Shown here piece by piece: positions 44,592 to 53,111 of a stretch of DNA of 64,000 nt (within the stretch, counting starts at the first letter, position 1; each line of letters begins with the position of its first letter). The translations under genes were made by a program, and so were the position numbers. The stretch covers positions 35,347-99,346 of the forward strand of contig JBIQKZ010000016.1 of assembly GCA_044464765.1 (NCBI GenBank), written 5' to 3'. A model generated the notes under the pieces. It was not told the DNA's origin. It made no database searches and saw only the letters and a list, made by a program, of their open reading frames with translations. This DNA comes from JBIQKZ01 sp044464765. Lineage in GTDB: Bacteria > Pseudomonadota > Gammaproteobacteria > Burkholderiales > Burkholderiaceae_B.

Positions 44592-45512
44592 TTAATCGCC
44601 CTCGGGCGGGTTGAATACGCCGGTGGACAAATACCGGTCGCCTCGATCACACACAATGAAAGCAATGGTCGAGTTTTCGACCCGGGCGGCCACCCGCAGC
44701 GCGGCGACCAGAGCGCCGGCCGATGAAATCCCGCAAAACAGGCCTTCTTCGGCGGCCAGGCGTCGGGCCGTGTCTTCGGCCTCGTCCTGGCCGATGTACT
44801 CAAACGCATCCACATTTTCGGGATGGTAGATTTTAGGCTGATAGGCTTCCGGCCACTTGCGGATGCCGGGTATTTGCGCTCCCTCGGCAGGTTGTGCGCC
44901 AATGACGAGAATGTCGGGATTCTGCGAGCGAAGATAACTGCCTACGCCCATGATGGTGCCCGTGGTGCCCATGGCACTGACAAAATGCGTAACTTGCCCG
45001 TCGGTCTGAGCCCAAAGCTCGGGGCCGGTGGTATCGATATGCGCCTGGGTGTTGTCATCGTTCGCGAACTGATCCAGAACCCGCCCCTTGCCTTCAGCCT
45101 GCATGGTTTGTGCCAAATCGCGGGCATATTCCATACCGCCCTGGCTTGCCGGCGTAAGAATAAGCTGGGCTCCGTACGCCGTCATGGCGGCACGGCGTTC
45201 AAGCGACAAGTTGTCGGGCATGATCAACACCATTTTGTAGCCCCGTACTGCGGCGACCATGGCAAGAGCAATACCTGTATTGCCGCTGGTGGCCTCGATC
45301 AGTGTATCGCCGGGTTTGATCAGACCGCGCTGTTCCGCACGATTAATCATGGAATACGCGGCGCGATCCTTGACCGAGCCTGCTGGATTATTGCCTTCGA
45401 GCTTAGCCAGGATCACGTTGCCGCGCGGCTCGCCCACCTGGCCTGGAATACGCTGCAAGCGCACCAGCGGGGTGGAGCCAATCATCTGTTCAATGGTGGG
45501 ATAATTTTTCAT
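44592..45512 (-). CDS. cysM: cysteine synthase B
   Basis: 306 residues from ATG 45512; the longer frame to 45584 runs into repeat DNA. PLP Lys in LEGNNPAGSVKDRAAYSMIN, phosphate loop EATSGNTGIALAMVAAVRGY and FVSAMGTTGTIMGVGSYLRS. The ARG/QPAEGAQIPGIRKWP segment is typical of CysM rather than CysK. It makes cysteine (or S-sulfocysteine) from O-acetylserine. Convergent with egtB, whose product uses cysteine-derived sulfur. Confidence 0.93.
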   Translation of the reverse strand: MKNYPTIEQMIGSTPLVRLQRIPGQVGEPRGNVILAKLEGNNPAGSVKDRAAYSMINRAEQRGLIKPGDTLIEATSGNTGIALAMVAAVRGYKMVLIMPDNLSLERRAAMTAYGAQLILTPASQGGMEYARDLAQTMQAEGKGRVLDQFANDDNTQAHIDTTGPELWAQTDGQVTHFVSAMGTTGTIMGVGSYLRSQNPDILVIGAQPAEGAQIPGIRKWPEAYQPKIYHPENVDAFEYIGQDEAEDTARRLAAEEGLFCGISSAGALVAALRVAARVENSTIAFIVCDRGDRYLSTGVFNPPEGD

Positions 45513-45551
45513 GGGAATGATGATACACCCAACGACGCCTTCATATGAACC

Positions 45552-45650
45552 AGTGTCCTGTCTGGTTTGTTGTGCACTTATCACCGGCGATAAGTACGCG
45601 AATCAGCCAAACAGGGCACCAATATCCTGTTTGGCTGATTGTGCACTTAT
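45552..45650. repeat. dispersed repeat with a long perfect palindrome
   Basis: Two similar copies, TCCTGTCTGGTTTGTTGTGC (45556-45575) and TCCTGTTTGGCTGATTGTGC (45625-45644), each followed by ACTTAT. An inverted copy precedes the second, giving AATCAGCCAAACAGG (45601-45615) and CCTGTTTGGCTGATT (45626-45640), a perfect 15-bp stem with a 10-base loop. A third relative lies before rpsA (52363-52382). Confidence 0.7.
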
Positions 45651-45703
45651 ATTCGGATGCCTGGGCTTGTCAGGCAAGGCGCGAACCGCAGCGATAGCCG
45701 TAG

Positions 45704-46285
45704 CTAGCGCGAACGCCCCGGCTTGCCTTTGGCCAACGCGGGAATCGCAGCCGAGGCGTTGCCGGATCGCCCCGGCGAACCGACTGCACCGCTTCCGGCC
45801 GAAAAAGACGGCCCGCCCTCAACCGTCAAACCGGCAGCTTTCAACGACGCCGCTTTCTTGGGGCCTATGCCCTTGACGCGCTCGGATAGATCATCGAAAG
45901 ACTCAAAGCTGCCGCCACGATTGCGTTCGTGAACGATAATTTGCGCCGTTTTCGGGCCAATGCCACGCACAGCCTGCAATTGTTCCTGAGTGGCTGCATT
46001 CACATTCAATGCCAAGGCAACGCCGGGAAGCAAAAGCGCGGCCCCTGCAAAGCACACCTTGCGCCCGAGGCAGCGCCAGCCCCGCAAGGCACGCCGCGCT
46101 ACGCCGATTGTTGGTTGCGAACTGTCACTCGCAGCATGATCCACAGGCGCAGTCTGGCTGCTGCGGCCCGCTTTGCGATTGCGGCGTCTTCCCCCCGCGG
46201 GCTGAGGCGAGCGGCGGGCTGCACGCCAGCGTTGCTGAGGATTGCTCAGCGGGCTGGCGACGGTGGGTTCGGTAAATGGGTTCAT
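45704..46285 (-). CDS. ComEA-like helix-hairpin-helix protein
   Basis: 193 residues from ATG 46285 (upstream frame to 46423 has a Cys/Trp-rich poor start). A basic Pro/Arg-rich N-terminus, a hydrophobic segment at about 84-98 (VCFAGAALLLPGVALALN) and then the ComEA domain: LNVNAATQEQLQAVRGIGPK, TAQIIVHERN, RVKGIGPKKAASLKAAGLTV, two HhH motifs that bind DNA. Gly/Ser-rich tail. The long N-terminal region before the anchor is longer than in typical ComEA. Probable role in DNA uptake or DNA binding at the membrane. Confidence 0.82.
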   Translation of the reverse strand: MNPFTEPTVASPLSNPQQRWRAARRSPQPAGGRRRNRKAGRSSQTAPVDHAASDSSQPTIGVARRALRGWRCLGRKVCFAGAALLLPGVALALNVNAATQEQLQAVRGIGPKTAQIIVHERNRGGSFESFDDLSERVKGIGPKKAASLKAAGLTVEGGPSFSAGSGAVGSPGRSGNASAAIPALAKGKPGRSR

Positions 46286-46462
46286 GACGGTCTCCGGAAG
46301 TAATTGTGAGAGGTAAACCACAAGAACCGCCAAGCGGCGGCCATGCGATTTACCTGAAGACCATCTTGCGTCATACAACGATGCAGCGATACAGAGCAGG
46401 CAGGGTTGGGTCCATCCGTACAAGCACTACACGACTTGTTCGTGACCAAAGCCGGGAACGGC

Positions 46463-47458
46463 TTATAGGCGGCCTTGCTCTAGCAGGCGGTTCACATAGG
46501 CAGCCACGCCCGTCTGGACATCTTTAAAGGGCTTCTCGTAGCCGGCAGCGCGAAGATTGGAAAGATCCGCTTGTGTGTGGCTTTGGTAACGCCCCTTAAG
46601 ATCGTCGGGAAATGGTATGTAGCGGATAAGCCCTTGCTCGACCATGTCCTGCAACGCCAAGGCCGGCTCGTTGGCGGCGACGCGCAAGGTATTGACCACC
46701 GTTTGGGCTACGTCATTGAAAGGCTGGGCGCGCCCGGTTCCGCAGTTGAAGATCCCAGCGATCTCGGCATGATCCAGAAAATGCAGGTTGACATCCACGA
46801 CGTCGTCAATGTGTATGAAATCGCGCTGCTGACCACCATCGCCATAACCGTCCCAGCCGCCAAACAGACGCACATGCTGCTGTTCCCGGAACTGATTCAT
46901 ATTATGAAAGGCCACCGACGCCATACGCGCCTTGTGTTGCTCGCCAGGTCCGTAGACATTGAAGTAACGCAAGCCCACCACCGGCGCTACCAGTGATTGC
47001 AATTCACGACGCAATACCTGGTCGAACAAAAACTTGGAGTAGCCATAAACATTCAAGGGCGACTCGTAGGCAGGGTCTTCGGCATATACCGGCCCGGCGC
47101 CATAGACAGCGGCAGATGAGGCGTAGACCAACGGAACCTTGTGCTGCTGGCAATAATGGAAAATTTCCAGCGTGACCCGGTAATTGTTATCCATCATGTA
47201 CTGCCCGTTGCGCTCGGTCGTGTCAGAACATGCGCCTTCATGAAATACGGCTTCGATTGGGGGCAGTTGCGAAGCCAGCAGGCGGCGGCGAAACTCGTGC
47301 TTGTCCATGTAGTCGGCGATCTGGCCGTCGACAAGGTTGATGAACTTGTCCCCTTCCGTAAGGTCGTCCACCACAAGGATGTCCGTAAAGCCACGACGAT
47401 TAAGGCCGCGCACCAGGTTGCTGCCGATAAAGCCGGCTCCGCCGGTAACAATAATCAT
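46463..47458 (-). CDS. hldD: ADP-L-glycero-D-manno-heptose-6-epimerase
   Basis: 331 residues. NADP site IIVTGGAGFIGSNLVRGLN, AVFHEGACSDTTERNGQYMM, the catalytic region YASSAAVYGAG with a later YGYSKFLFDQ, and GLRYFNVYGPGEQHKARMAS. Converts ADP-D-glycero-D-manno-heptose to the L-glycero form for LPS core. It overlaps the kinase gene hldE by ATGA, so the two steps are co-expressed. Confidence 0.96.
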   Translation of the reverse strand: MIIVTGGAGFIGSNLVRGLNRRGFTDILVVDDLTEGDKFINLVDGQIADYMDKHEFRRRLLASQLPPIEAVFHEGACSDTTERNGQYMMDNNYRVTLEIFHYCQQHKVPLVYASSAAVYGAGPVYAEDPAYESPLNVYGYSKFLFDQVLRRELQSLVAPVVGLRYFNVYGPGEQHKARMASVAFHNMNQFREQQHVRLFGGWDGYGDGGQQRDFIHIDDVVDVNLHFLDHAEIAGIFNCGTGRAQPFNDVAQTVVNTLRVAANEPALALQDMVEQGLIRYIPFPDDLKGRYQSHTQADLSNLRAAGYEKPFKDVQTGVAAYVNRLLEQGRL

Positions 47459-48384
47459 GATAGTTCTCCTGCAGTGACAACAGAGGTGCCCAATTTACCG
47501 ACAACAACCCCGCCTGCACGGTTGGCCCATTGAACCGCGTCGAACCAGTCCAGGCCTGCGGCCCGAGTAACCGCCAGCGTTGCCAGCACCGTATCACCGG
47601 CCCCCGAAACGTCGAAGACCTCGTGAGCCTGCGCATCGATATGCTGGCGGCCGATGTCAGTGAATAGTGTCATTCCCTGCTCGGAGCGCGTGACCAGCAA
47701 GGCCTCAAGATCGAGCGTCTGGCGCAATCTCTGGGCGCGCTCTTCGAGCTCGTCTTCATTGGCCCAATGGCCCACGGCGTCGCGCATTTCGGCTCGGTTG
47801 GGCGTAATGATGCTCGCGCCTTGATACCGCCGATACGCATGCCCTTTCGGGTCGACCAGCACAGGCACTCCCGCATTGCGAGCCGCCTGGATCAGGCCTT
47901 CGACCCGGGACAAGGTGCCTTTGGCGTAGTCCGACAGGACCAGCATATCGTGCTGGGGGATCAAATCAATGGCCTGTGCCTGCATGCGCGCCAACCCGTC
48001 CGGACTGGGGGCCTCTTCGAAGTCGACGCGCAACAATTGCTGTTGGCGCCCCATAACCCGCATTTTAAGTGTCGTAGGCAATGTATCGTCGTGCGTCAGG
48101 CATGCATTAAGCCCGGTGGCCACCGCCAGTTCCTGAAGGGACCTTCCCGGCTCATCGTCGCCCACCACGCCCACAAGCGTCGCACCCGCGCCAAGCGCAA
48201 TAATGTTCCTGGCAACGTTGGCCGCGCCACCCAGCCGGTCCTCGCGCCGCGCCACACGGACGACCGGCACCGGAGCTTCCGGCGAAATGCGGTCGACCTC
48301 GCCAAACCAATAACGATCCAGCATCAGGTCGCCAATGACCAACACCTTCAGTCCGGCGACGGCCTGAGTTGGAAACGGTTTCAT
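47455..48384 (-). CDS. hldE1: heptose-7-phosphate kinase (HldE kinase domain / RfaE1)
   Basis: 309 residues from ATG 48384. Ribokinase-like: VLVIGDLMLDRYWFGEVDRI, RLGGAANVARNIIALGAGAT, VLVDPKGHAYRRYQGASIIT, PNRAEM and the ATP/anion-hole FDVSGAGDTVLATLAVTRAA. Only the kinase domain is present; the nucleotidyltransferase half of E. coli HldE must be a separate gene (hldC/rfaE2) elsewhere. Start overlaps lapB stop by one base (TGATG). Confidence 0.94.
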   Translation of the reverse strand: MKPFPTQAVAGLKVLVIGDLMLDRYWFGEVDRISPEAPVPVVRVARREDRLGGAANVARNIIALGAGATLVGVVGDDEPGRSLQELAVATGLNACLTHDDTLPTTLKMRVMGRQQQLLRVDFEEAPSPDGLARMQAQAIDLIPQHDMLVLSDYAKGTLSRVEGLIQAARNAGVPVLVDPKGHAYRRYQGASIITPNRAEMRDAVGHWANEDELEERAQRLRQTLDLEALLVTRSEQGMTLFTDIGRQHIDAQAHEVFDVSGAGDTVLATLAVTRAAGLDWFDAVQWANRAGGVVVGKLGTSVVTAGELS

Positions 48385-49601
48385 CAAACAAGTTCCTCGA
48401 TGCGTCGAGGCTGATAGGTTTCCCACGAGTTGCAGCCCGGACATTGCCAATAGAAATTACGCGCCTCGAAGCCGCAAATATTGCAGGCATAACGATCCAG
48501 ACGCTGCGTATGTTTGTGAATCAGGGAACGCAACAGACCCAGGTCGGCATCGGGCGCCATTGAAGGAGCCGGCGATACTTGTTCAGCCGCCAATTCGGCC
48601 TCGAGCAGGCGATCCAGTCCCAGCAAGGTGGGATGGGCGCGCAAGGCCTCGCGCGCAAACGCCCAAGCCGGCACATAACCTTCCTGGGTACGAAGCTCGC
48701 GGAACACCACATTGAACGTATCCAGGACCGGATAGCGCAGATAATGCTGGCGCAGCAGCTTCAGCCCTTCGGCCTGCAGGCCCAGGGCGCGATAACTATT
48801 GAGCAGATCTGCCGCGATCAGCCCGGCATACTCTGGTGTATCGGTAAGAATGGACTGCAGGAAAGCTTGTTCTTGATCGGGCTTGCCCGACAAGCGCGCC
48901 ACCTTGGCCCTTAGCATGGCAATACGGGCCTCGGAAGCCTGGCCCCGGGTCTGGCCGCGCAAGGCCTGGGCCGCGTGGTCAGCGGCATCCAGGGCGGCAA
49001 TCGCCTGATCAATGGCCGGCGGTTTAGCCAGCAAGGCGGTTTGCGCCTGCTCGCACTGGTAATGCACCAACTGCGGCACGGGCTCATCGATGAGCGCACG
49101 CAAACGCTTCACCGCTTCGATGGCCCGCGGCCAGTCGTGCTCGGATTCGTAAATACGGATCAAGGCGCGAACCGCCGGCACAGCAAACCGCGTATCCAGC
49201 ACTTGCTGAAAAGCCTGTTCGGCCCTGTCGAGCATGCCTGCCTTGAGAAAGTCCTGAGCAATTTCGTGCTGGGCGTGTTCACGCTCTTCTTGTGGCAGGT
49301 CGGCGCGCGCCAACAGGCTTTGATGCACCCGAATGGCACGTTCCATTTCGCCGCGGCGACGGAACAGACTGCCCAGGGCAAAATGCAGCTCGGTGGTTTC
49401 GGGGTCGAGCTTGGCGACTTCAACAAAGGCGTCGATGGCGCGATCCGGCTCTTCATTAAGAATGAAATTAAGCCCTTTGAAATACGAATCGGGCAAGCTA
49501 CGGGTTTCAGACAGCATTTGCCGAATATCCACACGCGCCGCAATCCACCCCAGCCCGAATAAAACCGGCACTGAAATCAACCACCACGGTTCAAAATCCA
49601 C
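48384..49601 (-). CDS. lapB: LPS assembly protein LapB (YciM)
   Basis: 405 residues. N-terminal membrane anchor (WWLISVPVLFGLGWIAARVD), about seven TPR repeats (DRAIDAFVEVAKLDPETTEL, MLDRAEQAFQQVLDTRF) and a C-terminal rubredoxin-type knuckle YACNICGFEARNFYWQCPGC with four Cys. LapB presents LpxC to FtsH and so sets LPS synthesis. It lies between lapA (50-base gap) and hldE. Confidence 0.95.
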   Translation of the reverse strand: MDFEPWWLISVPVLFGLGWIAARVDIRQMLSETRSLPDSYFKGLNFILNEEPDRAIDAFVEVAKLDPETTELHFALGSLFRRRGEMERAIRVHQSLLARADLPQEEREHAQHEIAQDFLKAGMLDRAEQAFQQVLDTRFAVPAVRALIRIYESEHDWPRAIEAVKRLRALIDEPVPQLVHYQCEQAQTALLAKPPAIDQAIAALDAADHAAQALRGQTRGQASEARIAMLRAKVARLSGKPDQEQAFLQSILTDTPEYAGLIAADLLNSYRALGLQAEGLKLLRQHYLRYPVLDTFNVVFRELRTQEGYVPAWAFAREALRAHPTLLGLDRLLEAELAAEQVSPAPSMAPDADLGLLRSLIHKHTQRLDRYACNICGFEARNFYWQCPGCNSWETYQPRRIEELV

Positions 49602-49651
49602 TTTATTTCCCTTTTGGAACGACGCGCTTAAGCAAGAGTGCTGTCATGCGA

Positions 49652-49975
49652 TCAAAGCGGCGCCAGCGGCGCAATGACTTCAGGCGCGATCTGCGCTTCG
49701 CTGGATGCCCGGGAGGCCGAAGCCTGATTCAGGCGCGTAACTTCGCGCTGCAGGCGCTTTAGTTCGCGGCGGCGGCGCATGGCGGCGGGCATGACGACCA
49801 GGACGGCAAAAAGCGCCCCAATGGCGAACGACACCAGCATGACCACAATTAACGGTACGTCGCTAATCACATGCTCGGCATAGAAATTTACGTTGACCGG
49901 ATCGGTATTCTTCAGTGCAAACAACAGGACCAATATGAACACGATAAGGCGCACGGCCCAGATCACGAAACGCAT
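49652..49975 (-). CDS. lapA: LPS assembly protein LapA-domain protein
   Basis: 107 residues, DUF1049/LapA. Two membrane helices at about 4-20 (VIWAVRLIVFILVLLFALKN) and 42-64 (IVVMLVSFAIGALFAVLVVM), linked by the conserved NTDPVNVNFYAEH. A charged coiled coil (RRRELKRLQREVTRLNQ) follows. Works with LapB in control of LPS export and synthesis. Confidence 0.92.
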   Translation of the reverse strand: MRFVIWAVRLIVFILVLLFALKNTDPVNVNFYAEHVISDVPLIVVMLVSFAIGALFAVLVVMPAAMRRRRELKRLQREVTRLNQASASRASSEAQIAPEVIAPLAPL

Positions 49976-50110
49976 GATTCAACTCCGGAGATCAGGAATA
50001 GTGCAATTGTAAGGGAATCGGGAATCGACGGCCCGACGAATGTAAAAGCGCCCATGCTGCACGATCAGCCTGCGGCCCAGCAGCTGCCGAGCACGCGACC
50101 ACGATTAAAA

Positions 50111-50142
50111 AACCCCGGTATCTGTCGATGGATACCGGGGTT
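50111..50142 (-). terminator. terminator of the rpsA-ihfB unit
   Basis: Perfect 12-base stem AACCCCGGTATC (50111-50122) with GATACCGGGGTT (50131-50142), followed on the minus strand by TTTTTAATC. It is 31 bases past the ihfB stop and separates it from lapA. Confidence 0.9.
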
Positions 50143-50172
50143 CTGCTGGACTGAACGGTGTGAACAGCCGAT

Positions 50173-50529
50173 TTAACCGTTCATGATCCGGGCGCCAAAC
50201 TGATCAGCCGCATACGACGCTTCGTTGGCCGTCTTGACTTCAGCCTCGTAAGCGGCATCGACCCGTTCGCGCAACTCCTTCCCGGCCTTGAAGTGCGGCA
50301 CCTGTTTGCCCGGCACCATCACTTTCTCGCCCGACTTGGGGTTGCGGCCGATACGGGGTGAGCGCGTCGACAAGGAAAAACTGCCGAAGCCACGGATTTC
50401 GATGCGCTGTCCACTGGCCAAGGCCTGGGTCATGGCATCGAGCACCGTCTTAACGGCGAAATCCGTGTCGCGCACGGCCAACTGCGGGTAGCGGCTGGCC
50501 AGGATCGCTATCAGTTCAGACTTAGTCAC
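50173..50529 (-). CDS. ihfB: integration host factor, beta subunit
   Basis: 118 residues. TKSELIAILASRYPQLAVRD, ASGQRIEIRGFGSFSLSTRS, PRIGRNPKSGEKVMVPGKQV PHFK region with the DNA-intercalating Pro of the beta arm. The C-terminal extension past residue 95 is longer than in E. coli (94 residues). It bends DNA with IhfA, also in phage integration. It follows rpsA by 5 bases, the classic proteobacterial order. Confidence 0.95.
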   Translation of the reverse strand: MTKSELIAILASRYPQLAVRDTDFAVKTVLDAMTQALASGQRIEIRGFGSFSLSTRSPRIGRNPKSGEKVMVPGKQVPHFKAGKELRERVDAAYEAEVKTANEASYAADQFGARIMNG

Positions 50530-50534
50530 ACCAA

Positions 50535-52250
50535 TTAACCGTCGTCGCGCTGCTGATCCAGCTTGGCTTTAAGCAAGGCGCCCAGGTTGGTTGTACCCGA
50601 CGAAGCACTGGCTTCGGACATGCGCTGGATGGTATCGGCGGTTTCAGCGTTATCGCGAGCCTTGACAGACAACTGGATCGAACGCGCCTTGCGGTCGATG
50701 TTGACGATCATGGCTTCGATGTTCTCACCTGCCTTGAGCACCGTGGTCGCGTCTTCGACGCGGCCGGCGGAAATCTCGGAGGCACGCAGATAACCTTCGA
50801 CATCGAGCGACAAGGTAACGACAGCGCCCTTGGCTTCGACCGACTTGATAACGCCAGGGACCACGGCGCCCTTGTCGTACGTGGCAACGAAGTTGTTGAA
50901 CGGATCGCCTTCAAGCTGCTTGATACCCAGCGAGATGCGCTCCTTGTCAGTGTCGATGCCCAGAACCACGGCGTCGATCTCGTCGCCCTTCTTGAAGTTG
51001 CGAACAGCTTCTTCACCGGTGTCCGCCCAGGACAGATCCGACAGGTGGACCAATCCGTCGATGCCGCCGGGCAAGCCGACAAACACGCCGAAGTCGGTAA
51101 TGGACTTGATGGCGCCGCGAACTTTGTCGCCACGCTTGAAGTTGATGGAAAACTCTTCCCAGGGATTGGGACGGCACTGCTTCATGCCCAGCGAGATGCG
51201 GCGGCGGTCTTCGTCGATCTCGAGGACCATGACTTCGACTTCTTCGCCCAGGGTAACCACCTTGCGCGGGTCGACGTTCTTGTTGGTCCAGTCCATTTCG
51301 GATACGTGGACCAGGCCTTCGATGCCGGCTTCGACTTCAACGAACGCACCGTAGTCGGTAAGGTTGGTAACCTTGCCGAACAGGCGGGTGCCTTGAGGAT
51401 AGCGTCGTGCAAGGCCAACCCAGGGATCTTCGCCCAATTGCTTGACGCCGAGCGACACACGGCTTTTTTCCTGGTCGAACTTGAGCACTTTGGCTTCGAC
51501 TTCCTGACCCACTTGCAGGACTTCGGACGGGTGACGGACGCGGCGCCATGCCATGTCGGTGATGTGCAACAGACCATCGATACCGCCCAGGTCGACGAAC
51601 GCGCCGTAATCGGTAATGTTCTTGACCACACCCTTGACCACTGCGCCCTCGCTGAGGGTTTCCAGCAGCTTTTGGCGTTCTTCGCCCATGCTGGCCTCGA
51701 GCACCGAGCGGCGCGACAGCACAACGTTGTTGCGCTTGCGATCAAGCTTGATCACCTTGAATTCGAGGGTTTTGCCTTCGTACGGCGTGGTGTCCTTGAC
51801 GGGGCGCAGATCAACCAGCGAGCCCGGAAGGAAAGCGCGAATGCCGTTGGTCATGACGGTAAGGCCGCCCTTGACCTTGCCCGTGATGGTGCCGGTGACC
51901 ATTTCGCCCGACTCGAGCGCCTGCTCGAGTTGCAGCCATGCGGACAAGCGCTTGGCGCGGTCGCGCGACAAGATGGTGTCGCCGTAGCCGTTTTCCAGGG
52001 AGTCGATTGCGACGGAAACAAAGTCGCCTGCCTGAACTTCGATTTCACCCTGATCGCTCAGGAATTCTTCAAGAGGGATAAGCGCTTCGGACTTCAGCCC
52101 GGCATTGACAACGACAAAGTTATGGTCAATGCGCACGACTTCGGCCGAGATAACCTCGCCAGACTTCATGTCTTGGTTTTTGATGCTTTCGGCAAAAAGA
52201 TCGGCAAAGCTTTCGCCGCCGGTGGCGGCAGTGGTTGGAGTGGAGGACAT
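50535..52250 (-). CDS. rpsA: 30S ribosomal protein S1
   Basis: 571 residues from ATG 52250. Six S1 (OB-fold) repeats, seen for example in GAVVKGVVKNITDYGAFVDL, GTRLFGKVTNLTDYGAFVEV, GDKVRGAIKSITDFGVFVGL and GAVVPGVIKSVEAKGAVVTL. Length matches the six-domain proteobacterial S1. It binds mRNA leaders on the ribosome. The leader to cmk is about 186 bases and includes part of the dispersed repeat (52363-52382). Confidence 0.97.
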   Translation of the reverse strand: MSSTPTTAATGGESFADLFAESIKNQDMKSGEVISAEVVRIDHNFVVVNAGLKSEALIPLEEFLSDQGEIEVQAGDFVSVAIDSLENGYGDTILSRDRAKRLSAWLQLEQALESGEMVTGTITGKVKGGLTVMTNGIRAFLPGSLVDLRPVKDTTPYEGKTLEFKVIKLDRKRNNVVLSRRSVLEASMGEERQKLLETLSEGAVVKGVVKNITDYGAFVDLGGIDGLLHITDMAWRRVRHPSEVLQVGQEVEAKVLKFDQEKSRVSLGVKQLGEDPWVGLARRYPQGTRLFGKVTNLTDYGAFVEVEAGIEGLVHVSEMDWTNKNVDPRKVVTLGEEVEVMVLEIDEDRRRISLGMKQCRPNPWEEFSINFKRGDKVRGAIKSITDFGVFVGLPGGIDGLVHLSDLSWADTGEEAVRNFKKGDEIDAVVLGIDTDKERISLGIKQLEGDPFNNFVATYDKGAVVPGVIKSVEAKGAVVTLSLDVEGYLRASEISAGRVEDATTVLKAGENIEAMIVNIDRKARSIQLSVKARDNAETADTIQRMSEASASSGTTNLGALLKAKLDQQRDDG

Positions 52251-52349
52251 TAAATTAAATCCATAAGCCGGAAATTCGGCTGTTAATAACACACCAAGGC
52301 TAGGCCCCAGTGGAGTGAAAGAAAACCCGAAAAATCCAGTGTTCTAATT

Positions 52350-52390
52350 GGCAAACTCGCACACTAACCAAACAGGACACTAAGCGACAG
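52350..52390. repeat. third copy of the dispersed repeat, in the rpsA leader
   Basis: On the minus strand TTAGTGTCCTGTTTGGTTAG (52383-52364) continues into TGTGCGAG, resembling the copy at 45552 (AGTGTCCTGTCTGGTTTG). It sits between cmk and rpsA, where it may carry the rpsA promoter or a transcript hairpin. The remaining parts of this 186-base gap show no gene. Confidence 0.5.
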
Positions 52391-52436
52391 ATTTAAAGCG
52401 AACCTTGAACAGCATGGCGCGCCTGCCGGCCAGCGA

Positions 52437-53111
52437 TTAACGGGCACTGACTCTTGACCAAAGGCCAAGTACTGCGGCAACCGTTTCATCGATGCTTAAG
52501 TTCGACGAATCGATTGTTACTGCATCGGGCGCCGCCTGTAGCGGCGCATTGCTACGGGTGCGATCCCTTAGATCGCGCAATTCCATATCCCGCATCAAGT
52601 TCGTTAGATTAGCAGAAAAGCCCTTTTCCTTCAACTGCTTACAACGCCTTTCCGCCCTGGCGCGAACATCGGCTTCCAGGAAAATCTTGAGCGGGGCGCC
52701 CGGAAACACCACCGTGCCCATATCGCGCCCGTCGGCCACCAGGCCCTTTTCATTCTGAAACGCCCGCTGGCGATCCAGCAAGGCCTTGCGCAAGGCGGGC
52801 AACGCGGCAATCAACGATGCTCGGTTCCCAACCTCTTCATCGCGAATACGCAGAGTGACGTCGGCATCGTCAAGGAAAATACGTCCGTTGTCGAACCGGA
52901 CATTCAGGGCCTGGGCAATCCGGGCCACAGCCGCCTCGTCGTCGGCTGCAATGCCCTTGTCGAGGCAATCGAGCGCTGTCAGCCGATACAGGGCGCCGCT
53001 ATCCAGCACGGTCCAGCCCAAAGCGTTGGCCACGCGGCTTGCGATTGTGCCTTTGCCGGAGGCGGTGGGGCCGTCGATGGCGATGACCGGGCTCTGAACA
53101 TGGCCGCTCAT
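52437..53111 (-). CDS. cmk: cytidylate kinase
   Basis: 224 residues from ATG 53111, overlapping aroA by ATGA (longer frame to 53222 lies in aroA). P-loop IAIDGPTASGKGTIASRVAN, LDSGALYRLTALDCLDKGIA and LVADGRDMGTVVFPGAPLKI. Phosphorylates CMP and dCMP. The aroA-cmk-rpsA order is standard in betaproteobacteria. Confidence 0.96.
   Translation of the reverse strand: MSGHVQSPVIAIDGPTASGKGTIASRVANALGWTVLDSGALYRLTALDCLDKGIAADDEAAVARIAQALNVRFDNGRIFLDDADVTLRIRDEEVGNRASLIAALPALRKALLDRQRAFQNEKGLVADGRDMGTVVFPGAPLKIFLEADVRARAERRCKQLKEKGFSANLTNLMRDMELRDLRDRTRSNAPLQAAPDAVTIDSSNLSIDETVAAVLGLWSRVSAR

Noticed and set aside
51045..52253. 402-residue plus-strand frame
   Set aside because: Antisense to rpsA; long only because of high-GC codon structure.
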